From: Rhodobacter sp. | GTDB taxonomy: Bacteria > Pseudomonadota > Alphaproteobacteria > Rhodobacterales > Rhodobacteraceae | Direction of reading: 5' to 3' | Assembly: GCA_013824045.1 (NCBI GenBank) | Contig: PNND01000453.1 | Location: forward strand, 1 to 26,915 | DNA: 26,915 bases | Part shown: positions 1-7,141 of the stretch, in pieces | Layout: each line of letters opens with the position of its first letter | Numbering within the stretch: the stretch's first letter is position 1 | Program-made: the position numbers and the translations under genes | The notes under the pieces: model-generated | Told to the model about the DNA's origin: nothing | Databases searched by the model: none | Seen by the model: only the letters and a program-made list of their open reading frames with translations

Positions 1-418
1 CCCCATCGTCATCGCCGCCATGTTCTCGACCGTCGTCGGCATGGCGAATTCGCTTCTGGCCCAGCTCGGTGACCCGAACTCGGCAACCAACATCGGCTCA
101 CTGGTGCCATTCTTCGTGATGGTGTTCCTGGCCAAGGGGTTCGTCGCAGCGACGCCCCTGATCGTGCGTGGGATCTCGGGCAACCTGATGGTAGCCGCAG
201 CACCTGCGATCGTCAGCGGGTCCGCAGGAGTGCTGCGGGGGCTGGTGAACACGTCAGGAGTGCAGGGCAGGGCGAGGATCGGTGCGCTTACGACGGGTGA
301 AGCTATCGGACGCGGTGCGGTGCAGGCGCCCGCCGCCGTGCGGAGCGCTGCGGCGACGGCAAGTGCTCAGGTGGTCCGGATGGCAGAACGGGCGAAGCGG
401 TTGACCAACAGAACATAG
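1..418 (+). CDS. VirB6/TrbL-like type IV secretion membrane protein, C-terminal fragment
   Basis: The reading frame is open from the first full codon of the window (base 2), so the gene starts upstream and only about 138 residues are visible. The ATG at 20 is probably internal. Two hydrophobic stretches are seen, one ending around the Leu-Leu-Ala-Gln segment and a second spanning a Val-Pro-Phe-Phe-Val-Met-Val-Phe-Leu run. They are followed by a Gly/Ala-rich tail ending in a basic segment. This is the usual layout of the C-terminus of VirB6/TrbL polytopic inner-membrane components of conjugative type IV secretion systems, which form part of the DNA-translocation channel. The assignment rests on hydropathy, composition and the coupling-protein gene at the other end of the window, not on a diagnostic motif. 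No further T4SS gene follows it, so it is either the last gene of its operon or the operon is interrupted here. Confidence 0.6.
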   Translation, partial: PIVIAAMFSTVVGMANSLLAQLGDPNSATNIGSLVPFFVMVFLAKGFVAATPLIVRGISGNLMVAAAPAIVSGSAGVLRGLVNTSGVQGRARIGALTTGEAIGRGAVQAPAAVRSAAATASAQVVRMAERAKRLTNRT

Positions 419-524
419 CAGAAAGTTTGTGTAAAAACAAGCTTATGGGGCATCTCTCAAAGGTCCTGTACTACAGCAGTTGCGGATCTAGTCCCAAAGG
501 CAGCATTTTCATCAAGACCCTAAA
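419..524. other. Intergenic junction between T4SS gene and cargo
   Basis: These 106 bases are clearly more AT-rich than either flank. They hold no convincing ORF, ribosome binding site or strong hairpin, and no obvious rho-independent terminator for either converging gene. It is the left boundary between conjugation DNA and the metabolic cargo. Confidence 0.5.
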
Positions 525-1370
525 CTAAAGAGATTTGTCGCTCCGATTGTCGAGCGCCCCGCAATTAGCCTCACCGCGCAGGGGCTGAACCAGCATCCGG
601 TCAAGCCAAAGGTCACGGGGCGTGCGAAACTGCTCGATGCCGATGGTCATGCCCTCGTGCCCTGCCTTCGGTTGCGCCCGGTAGGTGCCCAGCAGACGGT
701 CCCACCACGGCAGGTTGAAGCCGAAATTGCTGTTGGTTTCAGCCGGGATTACCGAGTGGTGTACGCGGTGCATGTCGGGCGTCACCATGACCCACCGCAG
801 CACCCGGTCCACCCCGGTGGGCAGGCGGATGTTGGCATGGTTGAACAGCGCGGTGGCGTTCAGCAGCACCTCGAACAGGAGAACCGCCACGGCGGGCGCG
901 CCAAGGGCCGCAACCACCGCCAGCTTGATCACCATCGACAGCACGATCTCCACCGGGTGAAACCGCAGGCCGGTGGTCACGTCAAACTCCAGATCGGCAT
1001 GGTGCATCCGGTGCAGGCGCCACAGGCCGGGCACCGCGTGAAATAGCACATGCTGCAGGTAGATCGCCAGATCCAGCAGCAGGATCGACAGCAGGACGGC
1101 CAGCCATAGCGGAATATCCAGCGCATTGAACAGACCCCAGCCACGCTCCTTGGCCATCAGCGCAAGACCAACGGCGAGGATCGGAAAGGTCAAACGCAGG
1201 ATGACGGTGTCCACCACGACCAGCGCGAGGTTGTTGGTCCAGCGGATGACGCGCGGAATGTCCTGCCGCCTGCGGGGTGCTGCCACCTCCCATAACGCCA
1301 TTGCGACCAGCACCGCGATAAAGACAGTAAGTCGCAGCGTAGCCTCCTGCGCGAGGATTGATTCAGTCAT
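525..1370 (-). CDS. Sterol desaturase / fatty acid hydroxylase family protein
   Basis: This is a 281-residue integral membrane protein with the three His boxes of the fatty-acid-hydroxylase superfamily: His-Val-Leu-Phe-His, His-Arg-Met-His-His and His-Arg-Val-His-His. They are set among several hydrophobic segments. In this family the His boxes bind a di-iron centre that inserts oxygen into lipid C-H bonds; the substrate here is unknown. The start at 1370 is chosen because its ATG overlaps the stop of the upstream gene as ATGA (1367-1370), which indicates translational coupling; a longer in-frame start at 1421 lies inside that gene. It is the last gene of a tetR-led operon with an ABC exporter. 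That context suggests the product modifies a lipid that the exporter handles, which is inference. Confidence 0.85.
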   Translation of the reverse strand: MTESILAQEATLRLTVFIAVLVAMALWEVAAPRRRQDIPRVIRWTNNLALVVVDTVILRLTFPILAVGLALMAKERGWGLFNALDIPLWLAVLLSILLLDLAIYLQHVLFHAVPGLWRLHRMHHADLEFDVTTGLRFHPVEIVLSMVIKLAVVAALGAPAVAVLLFEVLLNATALFNHANIRLPTGVDRVLRWVMVTPDMHRVHHSVIPAETNSNFGFNLPWWDRLLGTYRAQPKAGHEGMTIGIEQFRTPRDLWLDRMLVQPLRGEANCGALDNRSDKSL

Positions 1371-1750
1371 CTCTGGCGGGCCTTTCCAGTTGCAATGGCC
1401 ACGATGGAGATTATCACCCAAACGACAAGGCGTAGTCCCATTGCACCCACGGTCCGGGCTTCAAATGCTACCCCCTTCGAGACATTCCAGAGAAACGCCG
1501 CAAAAACCACTGCGGTTGCCAGGGCGATGGCAATCGAGAGGACCGTTGCCCAGTCAGTTCGGAACCAGAAGCCCAAGCCAGCGGCGACATAGGCAAACCC
1601 TGCCAGGAAGTTGAACCACAGAACAAATGGGACGACAGCGCCCATGTCGGCGCCGCCGAACAGGGCGCGCCCACCCGAAACCAGGGTCAAGAGACCGAAG
1701 GCGATTGCGATGATGGCAGCGACAGTCAGGGAACGGGTGCGGGTGGGCAT
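1367..1750 (-). CDS. Small four-helix membrane protein, unknown function
   Basis: It encodes 127 residues with four predicted membrane helices, roughly residues 8-26, 38-60, 68-88 and 103-121. The N-terminus is short and basic and there is a basic tail (Lys-Ala-Arg-Gln-Arg). No catalytic motif is visible. Overall size and topology resemble small DoxX-like or DUF-type membrane proteins, but I do not recognise the family. An AGAAGG-type ribosome binding site precedes the ATG. It sits 15 bases after the ABC ATPase stop and overlaps the desaturase start by ATGA, so it is surely co-translated with them. A helper role for the lipid-modifying enzyme or the exporter is possible but unproven. Confidence 0.7.
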   Translation of the reverse strand: MPTRTRSLTVAAIIAIAFGLLTLVSGGRALFGGADMGAVVPFVLWFNFLAGFAYVAAGLGFWFRTDWATVLSIAIALATAVVFAAFLWNVSKGVAFEARTVGAMGLRLVVWVIISIVAIATGKARQR

Positions 1751-1765
1751 GGCCTTCTCCTTTGC

Positions 1766-2458
1766 TCAGGTGTCCACGAGGCGACCATCGCGCAGGTGGA
1801 TCAGGCGGTCGAAGCGGTCGAAGATCTTTTCGTCATGGGTCACGGCAATGATGCAGGCCTCTTGTTCGGTTGCGAGTTTACGCAAGAGATCCATCACAAG
1901 TTGCGCCCGACCACTGTCGAGCGCGGCGGTGGGTTCATCGGCCAGAATGATGCGGGGCCTGTTGGCTAGCGCGCGGGCGATGGCAACACGTTGGGCCTCT
2001 CCCCCTGACAGCAGGGCGGGTTTAGCCTTGGCGCGATGGCCGACCTCCAGATAGTCCAGAAGTTCGCGCGCACGGGCGCGGCCCTTCTCCGAGGGCCAAC
2101 CTGCAAGATCCAGCACGACCGAGACATTTTCCTCGGCCGTCAGGAAGGGCAGCAGGTTGTGCGCCTGAAAGATGAAGCCGATCTTGTCGAGCCGGAGCCG
2201 CCGCAGATCGCTGCGCAGCCATTTGCCGTCAAACACCGCGTCTCCGTCCAGTTCGACTCGGCCGGAGGTCGGGGCAAGAATACACCCGATGACGTTGAGT
2301 AGCGTCGTCTTCCCGGACCCCGACGGGCCCAGTAAGGCGATGACCTCTCCCGCATGGACGCGCAGATCGATGGAGCGCAGGGCATCGACACGGGTCTCAC
2401 CCTCGCCATAGTGTTTGGCAACGCCCTGCACATTGACCAAGATATCGCCCAAGGTCAT
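1766..2458 (-). CDS. ABC transporter ATP-binding protein (LolD/MacB/DevA type)
   Basis: The 230-residue length is typical of LolD/MacB/DevA ATPases. Walker A (Gly-Pro-Ser-Gly-Ser-Gly-Lys-Thr) is at about residues 44-51, the Q-loop Gln at about 98, the signature Leu-Ser-Gly-Gly-Glu-Ala-Gln at about 150-156, and Walker B ending in Asp-Glu-Pro at about 169-176. All catalytic elements are intact. The gene follows its permease with a 3-base gap, so the two are expected to form one complex in the inner membrane. In this class the ATPase drives a mechanotransmission export cycle with an FtsX-like permease and a periplasmic fusion protein, both encoded next door. The transported substrate cannot be read from the sequence. 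Confidence 0.93.
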   Translation of the reverse strand: MTLGDILVNVQGVAKHYGEGETRVDALRSIDLRVHAGEVIALLGPSGSGKTTLLNVIGCILAPTSGRVELDGDAVFDGKWLRSDLRRLRLDKIGFIFQAHNLLPFLTAEENVSVVLDLAGWPSEKGRARARELLDYLEVGHRAKAKPALLSGGEAQRVAIARALANRPRIILADEPTAALDSGRAQLVMDLLRKLATEQEACIIAVTHDEKIFDRFDRLIHLRDGRLVDT

Positions 2459-2461
2459 GTG

Positions 2462-3595
2462 TCAGCCCCCGAGTGCAGTAGCGGGATCGACCTTCAGTGC
2501 CGCGCGAACGCCAAGTCCCGATGCGATGAGGCAGACCACCAGAATGATGCCGGTCAGCACGAGTGCGTTGAAGGGCTCCAGCACGACGCGACGGGGGAAG
2601 TTGTCCTTGACCAAGAGGATCAGTGCCAGCCCGATCCCAAGGCCCGAGACCCCAAGGATCATCGCCTGTTGCACGATCAGCGCCACGATGGTGCGGTCCG
2701 GCGCGCCGATCAGTTTGAGCGTGGCGATCTGTTTCAGCTTCTCCATCGTCATCGTGTAGATAATCAGCGCAATGACCACGGCACTTACCGACAACAGGAT
2801 GCCCAGGAACAAGCCGATCTGCCGCCGCGCCCTATCCACGACCGAGGCGAGCAAGAGGTCTTCCTGTTCGATCTGGCTGAGGGCGGCGAGGTGTTTCCAT
2901 TGCCGCACCGTCGCCGTGAGCAGCGCCACATCCGCGCCGGGTTCAAGCCGCGCAATGACGGCGGCCACGGTTGCGGGACGGATACCCTGATCCCCGCGGG
3001 CGACCTGCACGCGAGCGGCCGCGGGGTCAAGCGCGGTCTGCAGTGACAGGGCGTCGGCCAAGGTCACGTAGACGGCCGGATCGCCACCTGAATTCATCGC
3101 GTCTTCGGCCAACCCCACTACTCTGAACCGGTTACGGCCAAGACGGATGGTGTCACCCGGCACGAGCCCGGTCTTGCGATCGGCCAGCAGTTCGAAATGG
3201 CTCGTGCCCAAGCCACGCCCCTCGGCGATGCGTTGCGGCCCGCCGGGGCGGCCAGGTTCAAAGCCGATAACGTAAAGGCGCAGCGTCTGGCCCGCATGCG
3301 CGGCCTCGATCGTCTGGTAGGTGATGGCACCGGCCTCGGCTACGCCGGGCATGCGCGCCACGGCGTCACGGGTATCGGCGGGGATGCTTGACGCCTCGGC
3401 AAAGGGACCCTGCGTGCCCGCCTCTACCACCCAGATATCGGCGGCCGGGGCCTTCACCACGGCCAGAGCATCGGCGACAAGGCCGTTGTAAATGCCGATC
3501 ATTGCCAACACGACGGTCATCAGAAGGCCAAGCCCGAAGCAGGTCAGCACAAACCGGAAGAGGCCGTGGCGAATGTCCTTGATGGCCAGGTTCAT
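2462..3595 (-). CDS. ABC transporter permease, FtsX/MacB/DevC-like
   Basis: The 377-residue protein has an N-terminal membrane helix (about residues 12-35), a periplasmic domain of roughly 200 residues, and three C-terminal helices. This is the four-helix FtsX/MacB topology (type VII ABC superfamily). The closest resemblance by layout is DevC, the permease of DevBCA exporters, which works with a HlyD-type fusion protein and a separate ATPase. Its ATG overlaps the stop of the fusion-protein gene as ATGA (3592-3595), and its stop lies three bases before the ATPase start. It probably exports a lipid or amphiphile from the membrane rather than a soluble substrate, which is inference from the class and the neighbouring lipid hydroxylase. 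Confidence 0.88.
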   Translation of the reverse strand: MNLAIKDIRHGLFRFVLTCFGLGLLMTVVLAMIGIYNGLVADALAVVKAPAADIWVVEAGTQGPFAEASSIPADTRDAVARMPGVAEAGAITYQTIEAAHAGQTLRLYVIGFEPGRPGGPQRIAEGRGLGTSHFELLADRKTGLVPGDTIRLGRNRFRVVGLAEDAMNSGGDPAVYVTLADALSLQTALDPAAARVQVARGDQGIRPATVAAVIARLEPGADVALLTATVRQWKHLAALSQIEQEDLLLASVVDRARRQIGLFLGILLSVSAVVIALIIYTMTMEKLKQIATLKLIGAPDRTIVALIVQQAMILGVSGLGIGLALILLVKDNFPRRVVLEPFNALVLTGIILVVCLIASGLGVRAALKVDPATALGG

Positions 3596-4737
3596 GGCGC
3601 GGCCCCGATGCGGGCCAGCCGCCCTTCGTCCGCGCCCTGTGGCGGAGCGGCGACGATCTGCGCGCCGTCTGGCAGACCGCCCGTCGCTTCGACGCGGCCG
3701 CGATCATCCCGCGCGCCAAAGGTCAGCTGAGTTCGTGCCAACCGTCCATCTTGCACGATCCAGACAGTTCCGCGATGGCCGTCAAAGCCGGAGATTGCGA
3801 TCTCGGGCACCATCAAAGCGCTGTCGCGCGTACCAGTCAGGATACGCACCTCGGCCTGTTCGCCAAGAAACATCTGGGTCGGACAATCGGCGCAGGTCAG
3901 CCAGACGCGGCGTTCCTCGTTCACCCGGTCGCTTTCGAGGCCTATCCGCGCGATGGTGCCGCTGTATTCGCCGGCAGGCTGTGACCGCAGGCGGATGGTG
4001 CCGGGCTGGCCAAGCGCCAGCTGGCCCGCTCGTTCTTCGTCGATATAGGCCTGAATCCAGATCGTAGCGGGGTCGATCAGAATAAAAATCGGGTTGCCTG
4101 CGCTGACCACGGCCCCGGCCTCGGCGAGGCGGGTTACGACTAACGCGTCGAAGGGCGCGGTCAGGCGGTGGTGATCAAGCAGCGTCTGTTCGAGTTGCAG
4201 AGCAGCTGCGGCATCCTGCCCCTGCGCCCGGATGACGGCCAGCTCGGCCTCTGCCACAGCCACCTCGGCGCGGGCGACATCTTCATCGCGCTGCGCTTCC
4301 TCTGCCCGCTGGGCGGGCGCGTTGCCCTGCAGTGTCAGTTCCACCTGACGGCGATTTGCGGCCTCGCGCTGTGCCAGAATGGCCAGTGCGCGGACAACCG
4401 CCGCTTCAGCCTTGGTCTGATTGGCGGTATTCGCCGCCATGGCGGCGCGGGCACGGGCGACGCGGGCCTCTTGCTCGGCCTGATGCAATGCGGCCAGGTC
4501 CTGGCCCTGTGACACGCGGTCTCCGGCATCGGCTGACAGCGACAAAAGCGCCCCGCCCACCTCGAACCCCACGCGCGCCAGCACCCGCGCCTCGACCGTG
4601 CCAAGACCATAGATGCGCAGAGCCACATCGGCTTCTGTCGGAACCACCGTTACCGTCAGCGGACGCTCGGTCAGGAATACTGCCCCGGCACCTGCAGCCA
4701 CGACAGCCGCCACCGCATATAGCCAGGTTTTGTGCAT
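3592..4737 (-). CDS. HlyD/DevB-type periplasmic membrane-fusion protein
   Basis: This 381-residue protein starts with an N-terminal signal-anchor helix (about residues 7-22). A lipoyl-like half-motif follows, then a long Ala/Glu/Arg-rich helical hairpin (about residues 95-180) rich in Glu-Ala heptads. The second lipoyl half and beta-barrel segments follow, including a Thr-Ala-Pro-Phe-Asp-Ala-Leu-Val-Val region. This is the standard order of RND/ABC adaptor proteins, which bridge the inner-membrane transporter to an outer-membrane channel. No outer-membrane factor is encoded in the window, so a chromosomal TolC would be needed for full trans-envelope export. The gene begins three bases after the tetR stop. 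Confidence 0.88.
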   Translation of the reverse strand: MHKTWLYAVAAVVAAGAGAVFLTERPLTVTVVPTEADVALRIYGLGTVEARVLARVGFEVGGALLSLSADAGDRVSQGQDLAALHQAEQEARVARARAAMAANTANQTKAEAAVVRALAILAQREAANRRQVELTLQGNAPAQRAEEAQRDEDVARAEVAVAEAELAVIRAQGQDAAAALQLEQTLLDHHRLTAPFDALVVTRLAEAGAVVSAGNPIFILIDPATIWIQAYIDEERAGQLALGQPGTIRLRSQPAGEYSGTIARIGLESDRVNEERRVWLTCADCPTQMFLGEQAEVRILTGTRDSALMVPEIAISGFDGHRGTVWIVQDGRLARTQLTFGARDDRGRVEATGGLPDGAQIVAAPPQGADEGRLARIGAAP

Positions 4738-4740
4738 CGG

Positions 4741-5337
4741 TCAGGCTCCCTTTGCCGAAAGCAGGTGCAACTGGACATCCAGCAGGCGCAACCCTTCGGC
4801 GTGCAGGGCAAAATCGCGCGCGCCGAGCGACCATCGGATAGCCACCCCCTGCACCAGCGAGGCCAGCAGCACTGCCGCATCCGCCGCCGCGACATCGCTG
4901 CGCAGGGCATGGGCCCGCTGCCCTTCTGCCACCTCGCGCGCCAAGTGGCCGTGAAACGTGGCCAACCGGCCCCGGAACGCCGCCCGGAGATCCGCGTTCT
5001 CGACATTCAGTTCGCGTGAAAAGAGGAGCATGGGCATCGCGGGCGTCGCCGCGATCTGGCCCAGTTGAGCCCCGATCAGCGCCTTGACGCGTTCAACCGG
5101 AAGGTCGGCCTGTACCAGCGCCGCATCCCAGGCCGTGGTCAGCGCTTCGGCTACATGATCGGCCACCGCGTTCCACATCGCGGCCTTGGTTGGGAAATGC
5201 CGGAAAATGGCGGCTTGCGTCACGCCAACCTCGGTCGCAACCGCACCGGTGGTCACCCGGTCCGGGCCTATCCGGTCAGCGAGGCCTAGGATGGTGGCTA
5301 CGATTTCAGCCTTCCGCAGATCGGACGTCTTGCGCAC
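4741..5337 (-). CDS. TetR family transcriptional regulator, first gene of the exporter operon
   Basis: The 198-residue protein has an N-terminal helix-turn-helix: the segment Val-Thr-Thr-Gly-Ala-Val-Ala-Thr-Glu-Val-Gly-Val-Thr is followed by Ala-Ala-Ile-Phe-Arg-His-Phe-Pro-Thr-Lys, a classic TetR recognition helix at about residues 28-52. The helical ligand-binding C-terminus is of usual length. The start is a GTG at 5337, supported by an AGGAG ribosome binding site at 5349-5345. TetR proteins usually repress their own operon and release DNA on binding a small hydrophobic ligand. A 26-bp palindrome lies just upstream and the exporter genes follow directly. Autorepression of the whole operon, relieved by the exported compound or a related one, is the simplest reading. 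Confidence 0.9.
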   Translation of the reverse strand: MRKTSDLRKAEIVATILGLADRIGPDRVTTGAVATEVGVTQAAIFRHFPTKAAMWNAVADHVAEALTTAWDAALVQADLPVERVKALIGAQLGQIAATPAMPMLLFSRELNVENADLRAAFRGRLATFHGHLAREVAEGQRAHALRSDVAAADAAVLLASLVQGVAIRWSLGARDFALHAEGLRLLDVQLHLLSAKGA

Positions 5338-5351
5338 GGGCCGTCTCCTAG

Positions 5352-5395
5352 TAAGTGAGTAATTAATTACTAACTTAATCGTCAGACTAAGTCAA
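5352..5395 (-). promoter_or_regulatory. Putative tetR-operon promoter with 26-bp palindromic operator
   Basis: Positions 5352-5377 form a palindrome with arms TAAGTgAGTAATT and AATTACTaACTTA, with one mismatched pair (5357/5372) and no spacer; the inner 14 bases are perfect. On the minus strand a TTGACT (5395-5390), a 17-base spacer and TAGTAA (5372-5367) give a plausible sigma-70 promoter whose -10 lies inside the palindrome. A bound TetR dimer would block it. The start codon at 5337 lies 15 bases beyond the palindrome. The palindrome is seen directly; the regulator assignment and the promoter hexamers are inference. Confidence 0.7.
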
Positions 5396-5667
5396 TCTGG
5401 CGTGACAGACGACCGGGCCCGGACTGGAAAGCGCGACGTTGACAGGATCGTGCCCGCTTCATCCACCGTGAACCGGCAGGCGCGGCCTGCGTGGCGGAAG
5501 GTCAGGCGCCAGCGCCCGGCGTCGGCGTCCACGCCAGCCTCGCAGATCGAGGTCAGGCTACCGTCCCGCATGGCCTGCCGTATCCTGTCTTCGGTCAATT
5601 TGAAGGCCTGGGCCAGCAGGGTGGCGGGAACGACAAAGCCCGAACCATCCCGTTCCACTTGCGTCAT
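5392..5667 (-). CDS. DUF6522 family protein, coupled to nsrR
   Basis: This is a 91-residue soluble protein whose sequence (a Gly-Phe-Val-Val-Pro start, an Arg-Trp-Arg-Leu-Thr-Phe-Arg-His core and a Phe-Thr-Val-Asp-Glu-Ala-Gly segment) matches what I know as DUF6522. This small alphaproteobacterial family is often found beside nitrogen-oxide genes. Function is unknown. The ATG at 5667 is chosen because it overlaps the stop of the Rrf2 regulator as ATGA (5664-5667); a longer in-frame start at 5835 would run through that gene. Its 3' end reaches into the putative tetR promoter. Tight coupling to nsrR suggests a partner or modulator role in the NO response, which is unproven. Confidence 0.75.
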   Translation of the reverse strand: MTQVERDGSGFVVPATLLAQAFKLTEDRIRQAMRDGSLTSICEAGVDADAGRWRLTFRHAGRACRFTVDEAGTILSTSRFPVRARSSVTPD

Positions 5668-6104
5668 TGAGGCACCACGAGGTTGCCCGCGGTCTTTGCC
5701 AGCGGCGTCAGGGCGATATCGGCAAGGGTCGAGCGGTCCAGGTCCGCCAGGAACGCAGCCTCGGCTGACCGCAGGCGGGTTTTCAGGCGGCAGCGGGCCT
5801 CGATGGAACAAGTGCCGCCCTCTGCCCCAAAACACTCCACCAGCGGCTGGCCTTCCTCCAACAGCCGGATGATCTGGCCCAGCCGGATCTCGGCCGCAGG
5901 GCGGGCCAGCATGGCACCGCCGCCACCGCCGCGCCGTGTGTCGATCAGACCGGCGCGCGCCAGATGCTGGATGATCTTTGCCAAATGGTTGCGCGACAGG
6001 CCGAGATCCGCTGCCAGTTCGGCGCTGGAAAAGGCGCGGGATGGATCGCCCGCCATCCGCATCAGCATCCGCAAGCCAAAGTCGGTGAAGGAGGTGAGGC
6101 GCAT
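5664..6104 (-). CDS. nsrR: NsrR-like Rrf2 family nitric-oxide-sensing repressor
   Basis: The 146-residue protein has an N-terminal winged helix (Met-Arg-Leu-Thr-Ser-Phe-Thr-Asp-Phe-Gly-Leu-Arg opening, typical of NsrR) and a recognition region around Leu-Gly-Leu-Ser-Arg-Asn-His-Leu-Ala-Lys. Three Cys follow, spaced C-x7-C-x5-C (beginning Val-Glu-Cys-Phe). In NsrR these ligate an Fe-S cluster that reacts with NO and releases DNA. The start at 6104 fits the family's conserved N-terminus; an upstream in-frame ATG at 6167 would read through the operator. It diverges from the globin gene across a 76-base gap holding an NsrR-like palindrome. It likely represses both the rightward NO-defence genes and itself. 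Another Fe-S Rrf2 member is possible but less likely given the context. Confidence 0.86.
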   Translation of the reverse strand: MRLTSFTDFGLRMLMRMAGDPSRAFSSAELAADLGLSRNHLAKIIQHLARAGLIDTRRGGGGGAMLARPAAEIRLGQIIRLLEEGQPLVECFGAEGGTCSIEARCRLKTRLRSAEAAFLADLDRSTLADIALTPLAKTAGNLVVPQ

Positions 6105-6121
6105 GTCAGTCGCAATCCTTG

Positions 6122-6144
6122 AATGGGTATTTACAATACCTATT
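6122..6144. promoter_or_regulatory. NsrR-type operator between nsrR and the globin gene
   Basis: A 23-bp inverted repeat has arms AATgGGTATT and AATACCtATT around a central TAC, with a single mismatched pair (6125/6141). The core GGTATT-N3-AATACC (6126-6140) is perfect. Its length and its AT-rich half-sites fit the 11-1-11-like dyads described for NsrR. It is the only strong dyad in the divergent gap and sits 18 bases from the nsrR start and 36 bases from the globin start, suited to repressing both directions. Confidence 0.75.
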
Positions 6145-6180
6145 AGCAGGTCTAAGCCAGACTGCAAGACGGAGACTCAG

Positions 6181-6636
6181 ATGGAAATGGGTGCAATCAA
6201 GACCCCGCCGCCCTCGGCCCGGCCCGAAATGACGGCAGCACTGATGGCGGAAACCGGGCTGAACGCCGACGTGCTGCGCGATCTGGTGCATCGGTTCTAC
6301 GGCCGCGTCCGTGCCGATGCGGTTCTGGGGCCGATCTTTGCTGCGCGGATCACCGACTGGGCCCCGCATCTGGACCGCATGGTGGACTTCTGGTGCTCGG
6401 TCGCGCTGATGACCGGGCAGTATCATGGCCGCCCGGTGCCGGCCCACACGCCCTTGCCGATCAACGCTGCACATTTCGACCGATGGCTCGCGCTGTTCCG
6501 CGCCACGGCGACGGACACCTGCACTCCTGCCGGTGCGGCCCATGTCATCGAAAGTGCCGAACGCATCGCCAGATCGCTGCATATCGCCGTGGCATCCGCG
6601 CAAGCCGAACCTGCAGCCCCACCACGGCTGTTCTGA
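6181..6636 (+). CDS. Group III truncated hemoglobin
   Basis: This 151-residue protein has the group III truncated-globin pattern: Phe-Tyr-Gly-Arg-Val-Arg-Ala-Asp and Leu-Gly-Pro-Ile-Phe (about 39-53), Trp60 with His63, Phe-Trp at 70-71, a Tyr-His-Gly-Arg-Pro segment (81-85), and a likely proximal His98 in the Ala-Ala-His-Phe-Asp-Arg-Trp segment. Such globins bind NO and O2 and are linked to nitrosative stress. The start at 6181 follows a GGAG ribosome binding site; an ORF open from further upstream would cross the operator and is not used. It is first in a tightly packed rightward series (globin, hemerythrin, cyclo-ligase, nnrS, nnrU), expected to be de-repressed when NsrR senses NO. Confidence 0.88.
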   Translation: MEMGAIKTPPPSARPEMTAALMAETGLNADVLRDLVHRFYGRVRADAVLGPIFAARITDWAPHLDRMVDFWCSVALMTGQYHGRPVPAHTPLPINAAHFDRWLALFRATATDTCTPAGAAHVIESAERIARSLHIAVASAQAEPAAPPRLF

Positions 6637-6652
6637 TGAGAGGAGACCCAGC

Positions 6653-7141
6653 ATGACCGAAGATATCGCCCCGACAGACCCCAGCGCCCTGACCCGTTAC
6701 ATCGAGACGCGCTATCACGCCCGCCACCGGGAACAATTGTCGGTGCTGGCCGCCATGGCCGAGCGGGTCGAAGATGTGCATTTCGGCGATGACGGTGTCC
6801 CCGAGGGCCTGTCCATCCTGTTGCGTCAGATGATCGGCGAGATGGAGGTGCATATGAAGAAGGAAGAGCTGATCCTGTTTCCGGCCATCCGTCGAGGCGG
6901 CATGCCCGGGATCGAAAACCCGATCGCGGTGATGCGCGCCGATCATGCAGGGCATGACTGCGAGGTGGCCGAAATTCGCCACTTGACCGGGAACCTGTCG
7001 TTGCCAGATGGGGCCTGTGGCACCTGGACCGCGCTTTACCGGGGTCTGGCAGAGTTCACCGCCGACCTGACCGAGCATATGCGGCTGGAAAACGACGTGC
7101 TGTTCCCGCAGTTTGAACCCGCTGGGCGGGCCGATGCCTGA
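6653..7141 (+). CDS. Hemerythrin-domain protein, Ric/DnrN/YtfE-like without the N-terminal domain
   Basis: The 162-residue four-helix protein carries candidate di-iron ligands His22 or His25, His67, Glu71, His98/His101, His142 and Glu146, arranged as in the hemerythrin domain of Ric (repair of iron centres). Unlike YtfE/ScdA it lacks the short N-terminal domain with the conserved Cys pair. Ric proteins help restore Fe-S clusters damaged by NO and interact with bound nitrosyl iron. The start at 6653 has an AGGAGA ribosome binding site. It follows the globin by 16 bases and overlaps the next gene by 8 bases, so it belongs to the NsrR-controlled unit. A Cys-rich DUF1858 protein resembling the missing N-terminal domain is encoded at 24369-24602. 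Confidence 0.82.
   Translation: MTEDIAPTDPSALTRYIETRYHARHREQLSVLAAMAERVEDVHFGDDGVPEGLSILLRQMIGEMEVHMKKEELILFPAIRRGGMPGIENPIAVMRADHAGHDCEVAEIRHLTGNLSLPDGACGTWTALYRGLAEFTADLTEHMRLENDVLFPQFEPAGRADA

Noticed and set aside
446..456. TGGGGCATCTC near the left junction resembles TGGGGACATCTC at 24133-24144, as possible target-site repeats flanking the cargo
   Set aside because: The match is only 11 bases with a one-base gap between two spacers of several hundred bases, about what chance allows, and no integrase or terminal repeats accompany it.
2354..3046. A 230-codon plus-strand frame opposite the ABC permease and ATPase
   Set aside because: The composition is Asp/Gln/His/Arg-rich and non-globular, typical of an antisense shadow; the minus-strand genes carry clear motifs.
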